From Tolypothrix sp. PCC 7712 (GTDB taxonomy: Bacteria; Cyanobacteriota; Cyanobacteriia; Cyanobacteriales; Nostocaceae): a DNA stretch of 64,000 nucleotides. A program made the position numbers and the translations under genes. Of the stretch, positions 8,757 to 18,180 are shown in pieces (position 1 is the stretch's first letter; each line of letters begins with the position of its first letter). The notes below the pieces were generated by a model. It ran no database searches and was not told where the DNA came from. It saw only the letters and a program-made list of their open reading frames with translations. The DNA lies in NCBI RefSeq assembly GCF_025860405.1, contig NZ_CP063785.1:2790001-2854000 (forward strand), read 5' to 3'.

Positions 8757-9278
8757 ATGCCTCCTCGCCACACATCACTCCCACTATTACTAACTATTAG
8801 CCTAGCCACTATTTCACTTTTACCCGTTCGACCCTTACAAGCCGAAACTATAACCGTACCGCAACCTTCTAATGCGCCATTAGAACTAAGCTTATTAACA
8901 GAACCAAAAGGGCCTGTAATTACCGGGAATACCGTTAGCCAAGGAACTATCACCATTCCTAAATTATGGTGGGCCAAAGAAAGCGCTGAAAACAAGCTTT
9001 TAGATAACTGGATAGCATATCCAACTTCGCCAAAAGAAGCAGCAAGAGTAGATTTAATTGTGAATCAACAAATTTGGAGTTTATTAGATTATCTAGAACG
9101 CTACGACTTTGTAAATCGTTTAGGTACTGCCGCTAGGAATGATAATTATAATCTGCGAGTCTTTAATTATCAGCAAGAACTTTTAGCAACTTATACTTGT
9201 AACTATAATAATAGTCAGCCTTTATGCAACATCAAACTATCTTCTCAAAATCAATTAGGCTGGCGACGTTCTTTGTAG
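8757..9278 (+). CDS. Secreted protein of unknown function
   Basis: A 173-residue product whose first 29 residues form a typical signal peptide (basic start, hydrophobic LLLTISLATISLLPV core, Ala cleavage region LQAET). The mature part has no family motif that I recognise. It includes IPKLWWAKESAENKLLDNWI and a pair of cysteines (YTCNYNN and PLCNIKL) close together near the C-terminus, which could form a disulfide in the periplasm. It faces the caspase-like gene and shares a bidirectional terminator with it. Real gene likely; function unknown. Confidence 0.7.
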   Translation: MPPRHTSLPLLLTISLATISLLPVRPLQAETITVPQPSNAPLELSLLTEPKGPVITGNTVSQGTITIPKLWWAKESAENKLLDNWIAYPTSPKEAARVDLIVNQQIWSLLDYLERYDFVNRLGTAARNDNYNLRVFNYQQELLATYTCNYNNSQPLCNIKLSSQNQLGWRRSL

Positions 9279-9325
9279 AAACTAACAGTTGTTAGCCAAA
9301 CTAAAATTGCTCGTTTCCGACTAAG

Positions 9326-9361
9326 AAAAAGGGGAAAGGCTAAAAACCTTTTCCCCTTTTT
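9326..9361. terminator. Bidirectional hairpin terminator
   Basis: AAAAAGGGGAAAGG (9326-9339) pairs with CCTTTTCCCCTTTTT (9347-9361) around a short A-rich loop. An A run on one side and a T run on the other allow termination on both strands. It serves the convergent secreted-protein gene (stop 9278) and the caspase-like gene (stop 9397). Confidence 0.7.
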
Positions 9362-9396
9362 CCTTTTCCCCTTTCCCCTTTATTGCATTATTGATA

Positions 9397-10929
9397 CTAT
9401 GCTAATCGTGAAGAAAGAGCCGAAAACCCTACCAAACAACCAAATAAACCCACTACCCAACCTTGGCGGACAGTGAGTAGATCAACAGTCGCCGCAGCTG
9501 GAAAATGTCCTATTGGTGCATCATCCACAAAATTTAGGTCAGAGTAGAATAGCCAAGCATCATTGACACGCCAACCGATGAGATCGCCAAATTTGCACCA
9601 TGTTTGATAATCAGCATCAGCTTCACCACCAATACTGTCCCAAATCTGCTTTTGCACAGTAAAACCAAAACGACCTTTGCTATATTTGACCCACAGTCGG
9701 TCAATTGTGCAAAGGTCGGTATAGGGGAATTTATTGATTGCTGGAATATCTAACCAACCGGCTTCTTCTCGCGCCGCTACTTTCAGCATGAGGTTGAAAG
9801 TTTCCCGATCTGCAGCTTTCCAATCACCAGCTGCTAATAATTCTGACAATCGCTGGTAATCTATTCCTCGTTCAGAAGCCAGGTCATCAATTGCTGGTTG
9901 CGAGATAGTTAGCGTTGATGTATGCGCTTGAGTGTGGGTACTGTGCATCTTGTCGTCAGACATCACTTGCATAGAAGAAGCGCAAACGACTGGATGAGAA
10001 GTAAAGTTCTCACCGCTACCTGCATATTGAGCAATTCTTGAGATGTCTTTAACTTTATGCTTTTCTACACTAGGAGTTACTGTATTTGTCCGTAACCATA
10101 ACTCTTCTAGTTGTACAAATTCCCTATGAGAGTTTACTTCTATGGGCAGGCCATTTCTCTGATTTTTAGCAATATCATGTAAATTTGCGTATTTTTGAAT
10201 AACAACTCGCTGTGACTTAGCAATTGGTTCTGCATTGATCACAGGTGTTTGCAGAGGATACTTGTAATGCGCTAACAGTTCTGGAACTCGGAAACTGAGA
10301 TATTGGTGTAACCGTTTTACAGTGGCGCATTGTCCCTGGCTTCCTAAACCTTCTAGGAGTGCATGGGTAAAAGCACCTTGTTGCAAGGCATCGATTTCAG
10401 CAGCAGATTGATTAGCAGTACATGATAAGATACTGATAAACCCGGTTTGCCGAGCCAAATTTTGTGTTTGTTGCCCAATTCCTAAGCCATGTCCTTGATG
10501 CTGGTGGTGATTAGCATCCAACATCAAAACAATATTATCTGAGCCAGAATTCCGGAGGCACTCAGTCAAATAACTCAGGGAAATTCCCGTATTTTCTATA
10601 TCTTCTGGATTCCCATCAGCAGCTAAGAGGTAATCTTGCTCACCATAGCTCATCCCATGACCGTTAAAGAAAAACCAGAAATTATCTTCTGGCTGAAGGA
10701 AGGGACGCTCAAATAACTGCTGTAAGCATCGTAATAAGTTAGCGCGATCAGGACGAGTTAGTTCACCACCAATACTAGGTGAGTCATCCGAGAATAAGAA
10801 AACCCGCTCGAAACCTGCTTCATTGTGGAGCAAATTCTGCATTAACTCTGCATCCCGCTTCGCATATTTGAGGGGTTGCAAGCAGTCGTAATGATTAATA
10901 CCAATAACCAACGCCCAGTTTTTTACCAT
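9397..10929 (-). CDS. Caspase-like (peptidase C14 fold) protein fused to a GUN4 domain, catalytic Cys replaced
   Basis: Residues 1 to about 200 follow the metacaspase/orthocaspase p20 pattern: WALVIGINHY (5-14), the His-loop FFNGHGMSYGEQDYLL (87-102, catalytic-type H91) and the strand before the Cys loop, IVLMLDAN (133-140). Active members have Cys in that loop (DxCxSG); here residue 140 is Asn and no Cys is near, so proteolytic activity is doubtful. Residues about 361-455 are a GUN4 domain (LLAAGDWKAADRET, TIDRLWVKYSKGRFGF, KFGDLIGWR), a fold that binds tetrapyrroles in characterised members. The tail (488-505) could be a membrane helix. It may act as a tetrapyrrole-responsive pseudo-caspase; that is inference. 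Confidence 0.85.
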   Translation of the reverse strand: MVKNWALVIGINHYDCLQPLKYAKRDAELMQNLLHNEAGFERVFLFSDDSPSIGGELTRPDRANLLRCLQQLFERPFLQPEDNFWFFFNGHGMSYGEQDYLLAADGNPEDIENTGISLSYLTECLRNSGSDNIVLMLDANHHQHQGHGLGIGQQTQNLARQTGFISILSCTANQSAAEIDALQQGAFTHALLEGLGSQGQCATVKRLHQYLSFRVPELLAHYKYPLQTPVINAEPIAKSQRVVIQKYANLHDIAKNQRNGLPIEVNSHREFVQLEELWLRTNTVTPSVEKHKVKDISRIAQYAGSGENFTSHPVVCASSMQVMSDDKMHSTHTQAHTSTLTISQPAIDDLASERGIDYQRLSELLAAGDWKAADRETFNLMLKVAAREEAGWLDIPAINKFPYTDLCTIDRLWVKYSKGRFGFTVQKQIWDSIGGEADADYQTWCKFGDLIGWRVNDAWLFYSDLNFVDDAPIGHFPAAATVDLLTVRQGWVVGLFGCLVGFSALSSRLA

Positions 10930-11639
10930 CTCACTTTATATTGTTGCCACTGCAAGTAGAGTTTGATTGCTCCTAACCTCGTACTTCAGGAAAAATCCTG
11001 AGAGTGCTTGAACCCCCATCAGTCATTCAAAATCCTAGATTGATAATCTAGGTTCCATAAATCTTAGGGCTGAGATTAGGAATACTTTGTATTTCGTGCT
11101 ACATATATCAAGACAAACAGCTCTTTCTACGGCTCTTTGTCAGGTATTTCCGGACTAAGGGAGTAGCAAAAAATAAATTATTCGAGAAGCCACCAAACAC
11201 AGGTCAAGGTAGGAAACACGGATAGGCTCTCAACGAGACATAAATCTTATCCATATTAACTACGATTTCCAAAATTGGTATCAAAAGTCTAAAAATAATT
11301 GGAAATGGCTGCTATTTGCCAAAAATAACCATTTAAATAGCAATATATCTATAATTTTTCTGACTGCGTAGTTAGTGCTTCAGCACCTATGCTTAGATAA
11401 TTTACCCCTATGGGGATGCAAGCTAGAAGCAGCTTTTCGCAGGGATGAAACATTTTTTACTTAGAAATCCCTCGATATCTGCTGTAATTAATTTAGTCTT
11501 TATGAATATAAAGATGATTTCATCATACTGATAAGTAAATACATGGGACAATAGCCACAGCAAATCGGCTTTGAGATGAATTAGTCTAAATTATTTTTTA
11601 TCAACCAGTCATCTACTACTATTAGAAATCTAAAAAAGT
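10930..11639. other. Long intergenic region with several small inverted repeats
   Basis: No gene is visible. Small hairpins include CCTAGATTGATAATCTAGG (11032-11050), GACAAACAGC facing GCTCTTTGTC (about 11112-11141) and GTGCTTCAGCAC. A TAGGAAACACGG segment lies near 11211. The stretch could hold the caspase-gene promoter (minus strand) or a small RNA, but nothing is firm enough to name. Confidence 0.35.
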
Positions 11640-11897
11640 ATGTATGAGCCACAGAATATTAAAAAAGGTAAATTTTACTATCAAAATTTACCCAGAATTA
11701 TCTTAGCTATTTTATTTGCTGTCATTTTTGTGAGTTGTGGTTATGCCACTGCTTTAGTATTAATATTCCATCCAAATATAAACACAATATATCCGACTTT
11801 CATTCCCAATATTCATAATCAAGTGCAATGTGAAAAGAGCGAAAGAATATGGCGTGAGCAAAAATGTTGGGATGAACAACATAATCCCTTATTTTAA
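11640..11897 (+). CDS. Small single-pass membrane protein, unknown
   Basis: 85 residues with a basic N-terminus, one clear transmembrane stretch (about residues 20-43, IILAILFAVIFVSCGYATAL) and a polar tail containing two cysteines (VQCEKSER, KCWDEQ). The topology suggests a short inside and a tail in the periplasm or thylakoid lumen. No family is recognised. The SD is weak. It converges with the pentapeptide gene to its right. Its coding status is plausible but unproven. Confidence 0.5.
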   Translation: MYEPQNIKKGKFYYQNLPRIILAILFAVIFVSCGYATALVLIFHPNINTIYPTFIPNIHNQVQCEKSERIWREQKCWDEQHNPLF

Positions 11898-11942
11898 AAG
11901 TCAGCCAATGGCTAGTATCTGTATGAGTCTTTAACTTAGACT

Positions 11943-13307
11943 TCAAGTTTCGGAATCAGATACTGAACAGTCAACTAAATTTTGACACCAATGTGCAGGA
12001 ATTTCCAAATTTTCTGGCAAAATAGTTGTGCGATCGCCTAACGCTAATTCTAGTTGCTGTGATTCCAGATTTTCACATTTTGTTAAGTCACAACCAAACA
12101 TCTTAGCTTTTTGAAATATTGCTTGATTCAGGTTAGCTCCGGTGAGGGTAGCATATTTGAGATTAGCTTCATAGAAGTTTGCTTCTTCTAAATTGGCCTC
12201 ATAAAGGTTGGCTTCTTGAAGATTTGCTGTACTTAATAGTACGGCTTCTAAGTTGGCACCAATCAATTTTGCACCTTGCAAGTTACTACCAATGAGGTTG
12301 GCTCCTGATAGGTTGCATCCTTCTAAGTTTGCTCCTGCTAAATTTGTGTCGCAAAGAATAGCATCTTCTAAATTAGCGTTATAAAGAACTGCGTCTTGCA
12401 AATTAGCATCATATAGCATTGCTCCTTGCAAATCAGCTTCATAGAGAATTGCTTTCGCTAAATCAACTTTTCTCAGTACAGCTTCTTGGAGATTTGCTTC
12501 TGGAAGTATCGCCTTATGCAAATTGGCTTCATACAGCACCGCACCACAGAGATTAGCTTCCGTTAAGTTAGCTCCAGATAAATTTGCTCCGATGAAGTTT
12601 ACCCATTGCAAATTCGCTCCAATTAAAATGACTCCAGAAAGATTCGCTTCCATTAAGTCAGCGTTACTAATATCGATATCGCGTAAATCGAGTTTTTTAT
12701 TAGCTAAATCGTATTGTGCATTCCGCCTACCAATAACGGTAAGTGCTGTTTGAATATCTGTAGGCAGTTTTTCTGGTAAATTATTTTCACTATCTCGGCG
12801 CGCTGGAGCATTTTCGCGAATAAAAGCAGCCAGAATTTCCATAATTGTCCAATGATTTTTAGGGAAATCGCGAGCAATTCTTTCTAGCTCATATATCGCA
12901 GCAAATCTAGTTTCTATTTTGTCATTACCTAAATGTTTAATTGCTTGATAAAATCTTTCTGTATCCAACTCTTGAACATTTGATTGGGTGTAATTAATAC
13001 CCATTTCTACTTTTTTCTCCCACGCCATTACTTTTGAAAGTATTTGTCCTAATGTACTCTGATCAATTCCCAGAGATAACCTCGAGGTATTATAAGCATT
13101 AATGGTAATAGCCATTGCCCAAGCAAATATAGCAATGATTGCCATCACCTTAGTTACTGCTGTGATTTTTTCCTCAGTTGGCAAACCATGAAGACTAAAA
13201 AAGAATAGAAGAATTAAAATTAATGAGAGAATAAATATAAGTGTGATAGATAGCACCAAACTAGTGAGTTCATTAGTCTTGATCAAAGACATCTCATTAG
13301 TCTTCAT
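11943..13307 (-). CDS. Membrane-anchored pentapeptide-repeat protein
   Basis: 454 residues. Two transmembrane helices lie near the N-terminus (about 14-38 and 47-70), then a conserved helical module (RFAAIYELERIARDFPKNHW, then TIMEILAAFIRENAP). A long run of A(N/D)LxX pentapeptide repeats follows (about 215-415) that should fold as a right-handed quadrilateral beta-helix. The C-terminus carries LALGDRTTILPENLEIPAHW, a motif shared with the paralogue at 13758-15245. Such helices often mediate protein contacts; the target is unknown. The two genes read in the same direction, 450 bp apart, and look like a duplication. Confidence 0.88.
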   Translation of the reverse strand: MKTNEMSLIKTNELTSLVLSITLIFILSLILILLFFFSLHGLPTEEKITAVTKVMAIIAIFAWAMAITINAYNTSRLSLGIDQSTLGQILSKVMAWEKKVEMGINYTQSNVQELDTERFYQAIKHLGNDKIETRFAAIYELERIARDFPKNHWTIMEILAAFIRENAPARRDSENNLPEKLPTDIQTALTVIGRRNAQYDLANKKLDLRDIDISNADLMEANLSGVILIGANLQWVNFIGANLSGANLTEANLCGAVLYEANLHKAILPEANLQEAVLRKVDLAKAILYEADLQGAMLYDANLQDAVLYNANLEDAILCDTNLAGANLEGCNLSGANLIGSNLQGAKLIGANLEAVLLSTANLQEANLYEANLEEANFYEANLKYATLTGANLNQAIFQKAKMFGCDLTKCENLESQQLELALGDRTTILPENLEIPAHWCQNLVDCSVSDSET

Positions 13308-13757
13308 CTTTGACTCCTTGTGGAATTTAGTTTATCCATACTATTATTTGTTATTACCTTTTAATACAGTAAAAACACTGACTTAATTAGTCAATTAATT
13401 GGGGATCAAAGAAATCTCTATATATTTACTGACGATGTGATTCAGGCTGAGAACAGGTAATAGAGAACAGGGAAGCATAAGCCAAACCTTCCCGAATATT
13501 GAGTTTAAAACCCCTAAATTGATTGATTAAATGTATTAAAAACTTTTGTAATTTGGTGCAGTAAAAACTGCTGTTGTTAATCTTAAATAGATTGGCGAAA
13601 TTAAAGATAACTGGCTGAGGCTGTCATTTGTCCTTGGTCATTGGTCATTGGTAAGGATTTCAAGCCTATTTACCTTTCTTAACATAGTTTGGTTTATTTC
13701 CACCGACTTACTTAAATAGCCAGATGCACCCAGATCAGCAATAGATGATATGTTAAA
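13308..13757. other. Spacer between the two pentapeptide genes
   Basis: 450 bp of AT-rich sequence with a short GTCATTGGTCATTGGTAAGG repeat (about 13636-13655) and AGAGAACAGG fragments. No gene or convincing terminator is seen. Confidence 0.4.
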
Positions 13758-15245
13758 TTAGCCAGATTGTCGCCAATGGGTTGGAGTTTCCACATAATCT
13801 GGAAGGCGGGTTGTGCGATCGCCCACTGCCAGTGTAATTTGTTGTAATTCTAAGTTTTTTGCACCTGTCAAAATTGCGCCTTCTAGTTTGACATCACAAA
13901 GATTGGTATCTAAAAAGTTAGCTCCCATCAGGTTAGCGCTGTGGAGATTGGCTTCATAGAGCATGGCTTTAGAAAGGTTAGCTCCTATCAGGTTCGCTTG
14001 ATACAGGTCAGCTTCTGCTAAACTAGCTTCTGAAAGATTGGCAAAAAATATCTCTGTCTGCTGGAGTTTAGCTGCATTCAGGTTAGCACCACAAAGATTG
14101 GCTCCATTCAAATTTGCGCCATGCAGATTGGCTCCAATTAAACCTGTTAATTGCAGGTTAGCTTTTCCGAGTTTTGCTCCTTGCAAATTAGCTAAAAATA
14201 ATTTAGCGCCAGCCAGGTTAGCAACTTTTAAAGTTGCTTGTTGTAAGTTAGCTTTATAAAGGTTAGCTCCTTGCAAATTAGCTGCGCGTAGACTTGCACC
14301 TGTGAGGTTAGCACCACGGAGATTAGCTCCAGCCAAGTTAGCGCGATTCAAGTTTACCCAAGAAAGGTTAGCTCCTCGAAGGTTAGCTTTGAATAAATTG
14401 GCTTCATAAAGAATCGATTTTAAGAGTTTTGCGCTACTCAAATTAGCATTAGCTAAATTAGCTCCCCGCAAATCTGCACTAGATAAATTAGCTCCCCGCA
14501 AATCTACCCGTTCTAAATTAGCTCCCAGTAAGTCTGCACGTCTAACATCTGTGTTGCGTAAATCTAGTGTTTGATTAACTTTGTCTTCTAAATAATTACG
14601 TCTACCAATGACTGTCAATGCTACTTGAATATCTGTGCGAATTTTTGGTGACTCATCATAGTAGTTAGATACAGATTGCTGTGTACGATTATTTTCTCGC
14701 TTTTGCTGCTCATAATTTAAGACGGCTATATCTTCTTCTCTTAATTGCTCTCCTTCACCAATGGGAGCATTCTCGCGAATAAAAGCCGTGAGGATTTCCA
14801 TAATTGTCCAATGTTCTGTGGGAAATTCCTGCGCGACTCTTTCTAAAGCATAAATTGCACCTGTACGAGTTTCCGTTTTTTGATGTCCCAACTGTGCAAT
14901 AGCTGTCATAAAGCGTTCTGCAATCAGCCTATCTTGACTTAGTTTGGCATTTTGAATGCCAAGTTCAACACTTTTTTCGGCTGCGATCGCACTTTTTTGT
15001 AAAGCCTGGGCACGCTTTGCGCCATAATAAGCATTAACGATTAATCCTAATCCTAGGAAAATAATTGCAGTAGTAGCTAATGCTTGAATTGTGTATTCTA
15101 TTTGTTGTTGAACAGACAATCCTCGAATTTGGGACAATGCAAAGATAATTAAACTCAATAAGAGAGCAAATATAACTGTTATAACTATCAACCAATTCAA
15201 GATTACGCCTGTCTTGTTAGCAGACATCGCAGAAATATTCCTCAC
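13758..15245 (-). CDS. Membrane-anchored pentapeptide-repeat protein (paralogue)
   Basis: 495 residues with the same architecture as its neighbour: two N-terminal transmembrane helices (about 15-38 and 47-71), the module RTGAIYALERVAQEFPTEHW, then TIMEILTAFIRENAP, an insertion rich in charged residues, and a pentapeptide-repeat helix (about 230-465). The C-terminal motif LAVGDRTTRLPDYVETPTHW is shared with 11943-13307. The repeat region is longer and more regular (ANLRGANL-type units) than in the neighbour. Both helix-plus-anchor proteins probably sit on the same membrane; the partner is unknown. Confidence 0.9.
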   Translation of the reverse strand: MRNISAMSANKTGVILNWLIVITVIFALLLSLIIFALSQIRGLSVQQQIEYTIQALATTAIIFLGLGLIVNAYYGAKRAQALQKSAIAAEKSVELGIQNAKLSQDRLIAERFMTAIAQLGHQKTETRTGAIYALERVAQEFPTEHWTIMEILTAFIRENAPIGEGEQLREEDIAVLNYEQQKRENNRTQQSVSNYYDESPKIRTDIQVALTVIGRRNYLEDKVNQTLDLRNTDVRRADLLGANLERVDLRGANLSSADLRGANLANANLSSAKLLKSILYEANLFKANLRGANLSWVNLNRANLAGANLRGANLTGASLRAANLQGANLYKANLQQATLKVANLAGAKLFLANLQGAKLGKANLQLTGLIGANLHGANLNGANLCGANLNAAKLQQTEIFFANLSEASLAEADLYQANLIGANLSKAMLYEANLHSANLMGANFLDTNLCDVKLEGAILTGAKNLELQQITLAVGDRTTRLPDYVETPTHWRQSG

Positions 15246-15517
15246 TACTCTGGATTATTACTTATAGTCCGAGGATAATATAACATTTAACTACAGTATA
15301 CTTGTAAAAGCGTAGTTTTTCATCGATAAATGAAGTTTGGGGCAACTTAAGGCTACGCGAATACAGCATTTTTAAGTACATAAGTTACACAGGTAGGTCA
15401 AAATATTGTTGTACTTGGTAATAATCTCTACCTAACTTATGTGAAATATTATGCCTAAAAAATAGGTGAATTAATTTCCAATTAAATAATTCAAAATCCA
15501 AAACCTAAAATCTATTA

Positions 15518-15648
15518 ATACCATTTTTAAACAACGGAAAGACCAGTAGGGGCACGGCATCCAAAATATTTTGGTATATTCAATTATCTTACTGGTGCCG
15601 TGCCCCCACAAAGCATTTACCTGTTGCAAAAATTATTTGATTTGGTAG
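15518..15648. mobile_element. MITE-like element, copy C (inverted relative to copy A)
   Basis: It starts ATACCATTTTTAA and ends GATTTGGTA. The core is GGGGCACGGCATCC facing ACTGGTGCCGTGCCCC. Read on the minus strand it follows copy A (8098-8236) base by base with scattered changes, including the inner stretch around TAAGATAATT. It lies between the second pentapeptide gene and the nucleotidyltransferase gene. Confidence 0.72.
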
Positions 15649-15692
15649 AAGCTATTTCCACAAAACAAATTATCCTATTTAGCTTTGGTATG

Positions 15693-15719
15693 GATGCGTT
15701 ACGCTATCGCTAACGCATC
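15693..15719. repeat. REP-like palindrome
   Basis: GATGCGTTA and TAACGCATC are perfect 9-bp arms around CGCTATCGC. The same core, CGCGTTACGCTATCGCTAAC, occurs at 58433-58452, so it is a dispersed palindromic repeat. It lies downstream of the leftward nucleotidyltransferase gene and may also act on transcript ends. Confidence 0.6.
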
Positions 15720-15788
15720 ATACATGAACGATATATTCCCCCCTACACCCTGCACCCTGCCTCTCTGCCAAACAAGAGATAGTATATT

Positions 15789-16901
15789 TTAGTTGCAAGT
15801 TTCTGACTCTTCACCCCATCCTTGCATTTCTACTAATTCCATACATAATTCATTAATTCTTTCCAAATCAGGTTTGTGACGCAGTGTTGATTGAGTATAA
15901 GCAGTTTCCATTTTTGCTACTAATTCCTCTGCCATTTTCATCACCTGCTCATAAGAATAATCTCCGTGAAGAATAGCTTTTAAATCATCAACATCACCCG
16001 CTATCCTTCTATCTACAATTATTTCTCCTTGCTGTAAAATTTCTAAGCCACTGCGTAGCAATCTAATGCAGTGCATACCATGCTTCAAGTCGAAACCAGA
16101 CTTTCTTTCCATTTCGGCTCTAATGGGATTTCTATTTTCTTGCCATGACAAGTAGGCTTTCCATTCTCGTAAAGCAATTTGATAATTTTGGCTTTTTTGC
16201 AGCAAGCGAATAAAATCTTTACGGCTATTGGTTAGCTTTTGAGTATATTCTAGAGTTTCATCGGGTAAAGTATACTGTTTGAGCATTCCTTTAAAATCAA
16301 TATCTGCTGTCAACAGTTGGTATAACTGTTCAGCTTCTTCTAAAAATTCAATTCTGCCTCGAATTAATAAATAGAGATATTCCAAAAAAGCATTTAAATC
16401 ATCTTTAACTAAAGGTAATTCGTCTTCTATGCCAAAATCAGATGGTAGTGGTTTCTTTTGTGGCGGATTTAATAACCACTTGCGATGAGTTTCCATCTTT
16501 TTAATTTGGGCAAAAGCGTAACCAGAATATGTATGTTTTACTTTTTTAGATAAAAATAGTTGTTTGTGTTTAATTAAATGTTCGCCAACTGGAGTTAGTA
16601 CAGGATAGTTACCTAACCACAGCAATTCTAAAACATTGGGATTAGCTCCAGCTAATAACTGTAGGATTTTACGTAATTCGTAAATCACAGTATCTTTATT
16701 ATTATCCAAAAAAGAAAATATTCCTGGTTCATCCCAACCATTTTCTTTTTGTTCTATGCGATCAAATCCCAGATAATACCTTTTAGGGGCGATAAATATA
16801 CCCCGATAATCAAAGTCAGAATCAGGACGATTCAATCCATAGCCGTGGCTACCCGCCAAGCCAATCAGAATGCTTCTTTGTTCAACTACTATTCTTTTCA
16901 T
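15789..16901 (-). CDS. DNA polymerase beta-type nucleotidyltransferase (RlaP/YcgL-like family)
   Basis: 370 residues. The N-terminus has the nucleotidyltransferase signature GLAGSHGYGLNRPDSDFDYR (about 14-33), with the GS and DxD metal-binding residues intact, followed by a long helical region. This fits the PF10127-type family that has been linked to RNA repair, but no ligase or RtcB-type partner is encoded nearby, so the substrate is open. Related small antitoxin-type MNT proteins are much shorter. The start ATG 16899-16901 puts the signature at the usual place. Confidence 0.82.
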   Translation of the reverse strand: MKRIVVEQRSILIGLAGSHGYGLNRPDSDFDYRGIFIAPKRYYLGFDRIEQKENGWDEPGIFSFLDNNKDTVIYELRKILQLLAGANPNVLELLWLGNYPVLTPVGEHLIKHKQLFLSKKVKHTYSGYAFAQIKKMETHRKWLLNPPQKKPLPSDFGIEDELPLVKDDLNAFLEYLYLLIRGRIEFLEEAEQLYQLLTADIDFKGMLKQYTLPDETLEYTQKLTNSRKDFIRLLQKSQNYQIALREWKAYLSWQENRNPIRAEMERKSGFDLKHGMHCIRLLRSGLEILQQGEIIVDRRIAGDVDDLKAILHGDYSYEQVMKMAEELVAKMETAYTQSTLRHKPDLERINELCMELVEMQGWGEESETCN

Positions 16902-16935
16902 TACAAGCGATCGCAGCGACTCAACATCACTATCT

Positions 16936-17015
16936 TAAGCAGGGTAAAGGGAAAGGGGGAAAGGGTAAAGGTTTTTCCTATTGCTCTTTAACCTTTTCCC
17001 TTTTCCCTTCAAAAC
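16936..17015. repeat. Purine/pyrimidine hairpin repeat, divergent copy
   Basis: GGGTAAAGGGAAAGG and GGGTAAAGG face CTTTAACCTTTTCCC and TTTTCCCTT. This is a looser relative of the repeat at 142-262. A hairpin is possible in either transcript direction; it sits between two leftward genes. Confidence 0.6.
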
Positions 17016-17077
17016 CTTGCATAGTTCAGTTTAATCGCATCTACTTACTGAAAGTCAGTTAAATTTGTAACGAATAA

Positions 17078-17632
17078 TTAGCGCGGCTTGTTCATCGAAT
17101 CGCTTAACTGAGTACCTGTGTAAGTAGGTAACCAACCTTCTGCGGTTGTAAAATAGCGTATTGCTTTAAAATTCAAAGCAGCATTCGGGCTACACCAATG
17201 CTCAACACCAGCCGGAATCACCAGATAATCTTGAGACTCAATTAAAAGCTGTATCTGGTTCCCATCAGGTTTGACAAAACCAAAAATCATCTCTCCAGCC
17301 AAAACATAGATGGGTTCAGTAGCAGTATGGGTGTGATAACGGTTGTAAGTTGCAATTAGTATCTCAAGATGCGGCGAACCTGGATGCATATTCAGCAAAT
17401 CACACCAGAGATAGCCATTTTCCTGTTGGAGAAACTCAAAGACACTATTATGAAGTTCTAAAATGTAGCGCTTCTCAGACTCAGTGATAGTATCTTGTTC
17501 GATTAAATGGGGAAAAAGCAGCGATGTACCCGGATCGTAGTGTTTCAACTCAATTCCCAGAGGGGAAAGTTCACGGACTATCTCATCTAAATCACTCTCG
17601 ATTGTACCGTTATCAAGCAATAGAGTAGCCAT
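17078..17632 (-). CDS. Acireductone dioxygenase-like cupin
   Basis: Acireductone dioxygenases cleave the acireductone of the methionine salvage pathway. The protein is about 184 residues from the ATG at 17632 (MATLLLDNGTI), which I prefer to the upstream ATG at 17653 because it gives the usual family start. The metal ligands are visible: the HxH pair in YHTHTATEP, Glu three residues after, and the later His in PAGVEHWC. No other salvage gene lies next to it. The family is clear, but metal choice (Fe or Ni) and product cannot be told from sequence. Confidence 0.85.
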   Translation of the reverse strand: MATLLLDNGTIESDLDEIVRELSPLGIELKHYDPGTSLLFPHLIEQDTITESEKRYILELHNSVFEFLQQENGYLWCDLLNMHPGSPHLEILIATYNRYHTHTATEPIYVLAGEMIFGFVKPDGNQIQLLIESQDYLVIPAGVEHWCSPNAALNFKAIRYFTTAEGWLPTYTGTQLSDSMNKPR

Positions 17633-17653
17633 AACAGAAACACTCATAACCAT

Positions 17654-18180
17654 TAAGAAAAGTATACTTAATTTTTTCTTAATTAGCCACTATGCCGATG
17701 GGTAAACCGGAGTTGTTTGTCCGAATTTCCTCACATTATCAATTAGAGATATACACCAGGATGCATTAATAATTTGGTGTTGAAGAACCTCAGTAATATT
17801 TAACTTGTTTCAGGTGTAAGCAGTGACACACGAAAAGTCTTGCCATTTTCGTATTCTCAGCTAAACGGTTTAGTATCAACCCGAATCAACCATTGAAATC
17901 CCCAAGCATTACCACAGAACTACACTTTTGTAATATTATTCCATCAATAGCAATTATTGAAATTATCAATAGTATTGACTGCTAATTATTTCAGAAAATA
18001 GGATTTACTATAATTTAATACTTGCGATTAAACTTCTGCGTTGGTAAGTCAATTCAGTGAATATCTGAACTAAAAAATTTAGATTTAGCAAGCTGTATTT
18101 GTTAGTTTAAATTTACTTATCAATGGCATTATAACATCGCAATTAAGTTTTTCATACTTCATATATATTGGGAGCTTATC
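17654..18180. other. AT-rich leader/promoter region of the porin gene
   Basis: About 525 bp without a gene. It is AT-rich, with an imperfect AATTATTGAAATTATCAATA element near 17950, too degenerate to call an operator. The porin SD (TTGGGAGC, just upstream of 18181) is good. The divergent promoters for the cupin and the porin must lie here. Confidence 0.35.

Noticed and set aside
17940-17980. Fur-box-like AT palindrome before the porin gene
   Set aside because: AATTATTGAAATTATCAATA matches too poorly to the consensus; such sequences are frequent by chance in AT-rich spacers.
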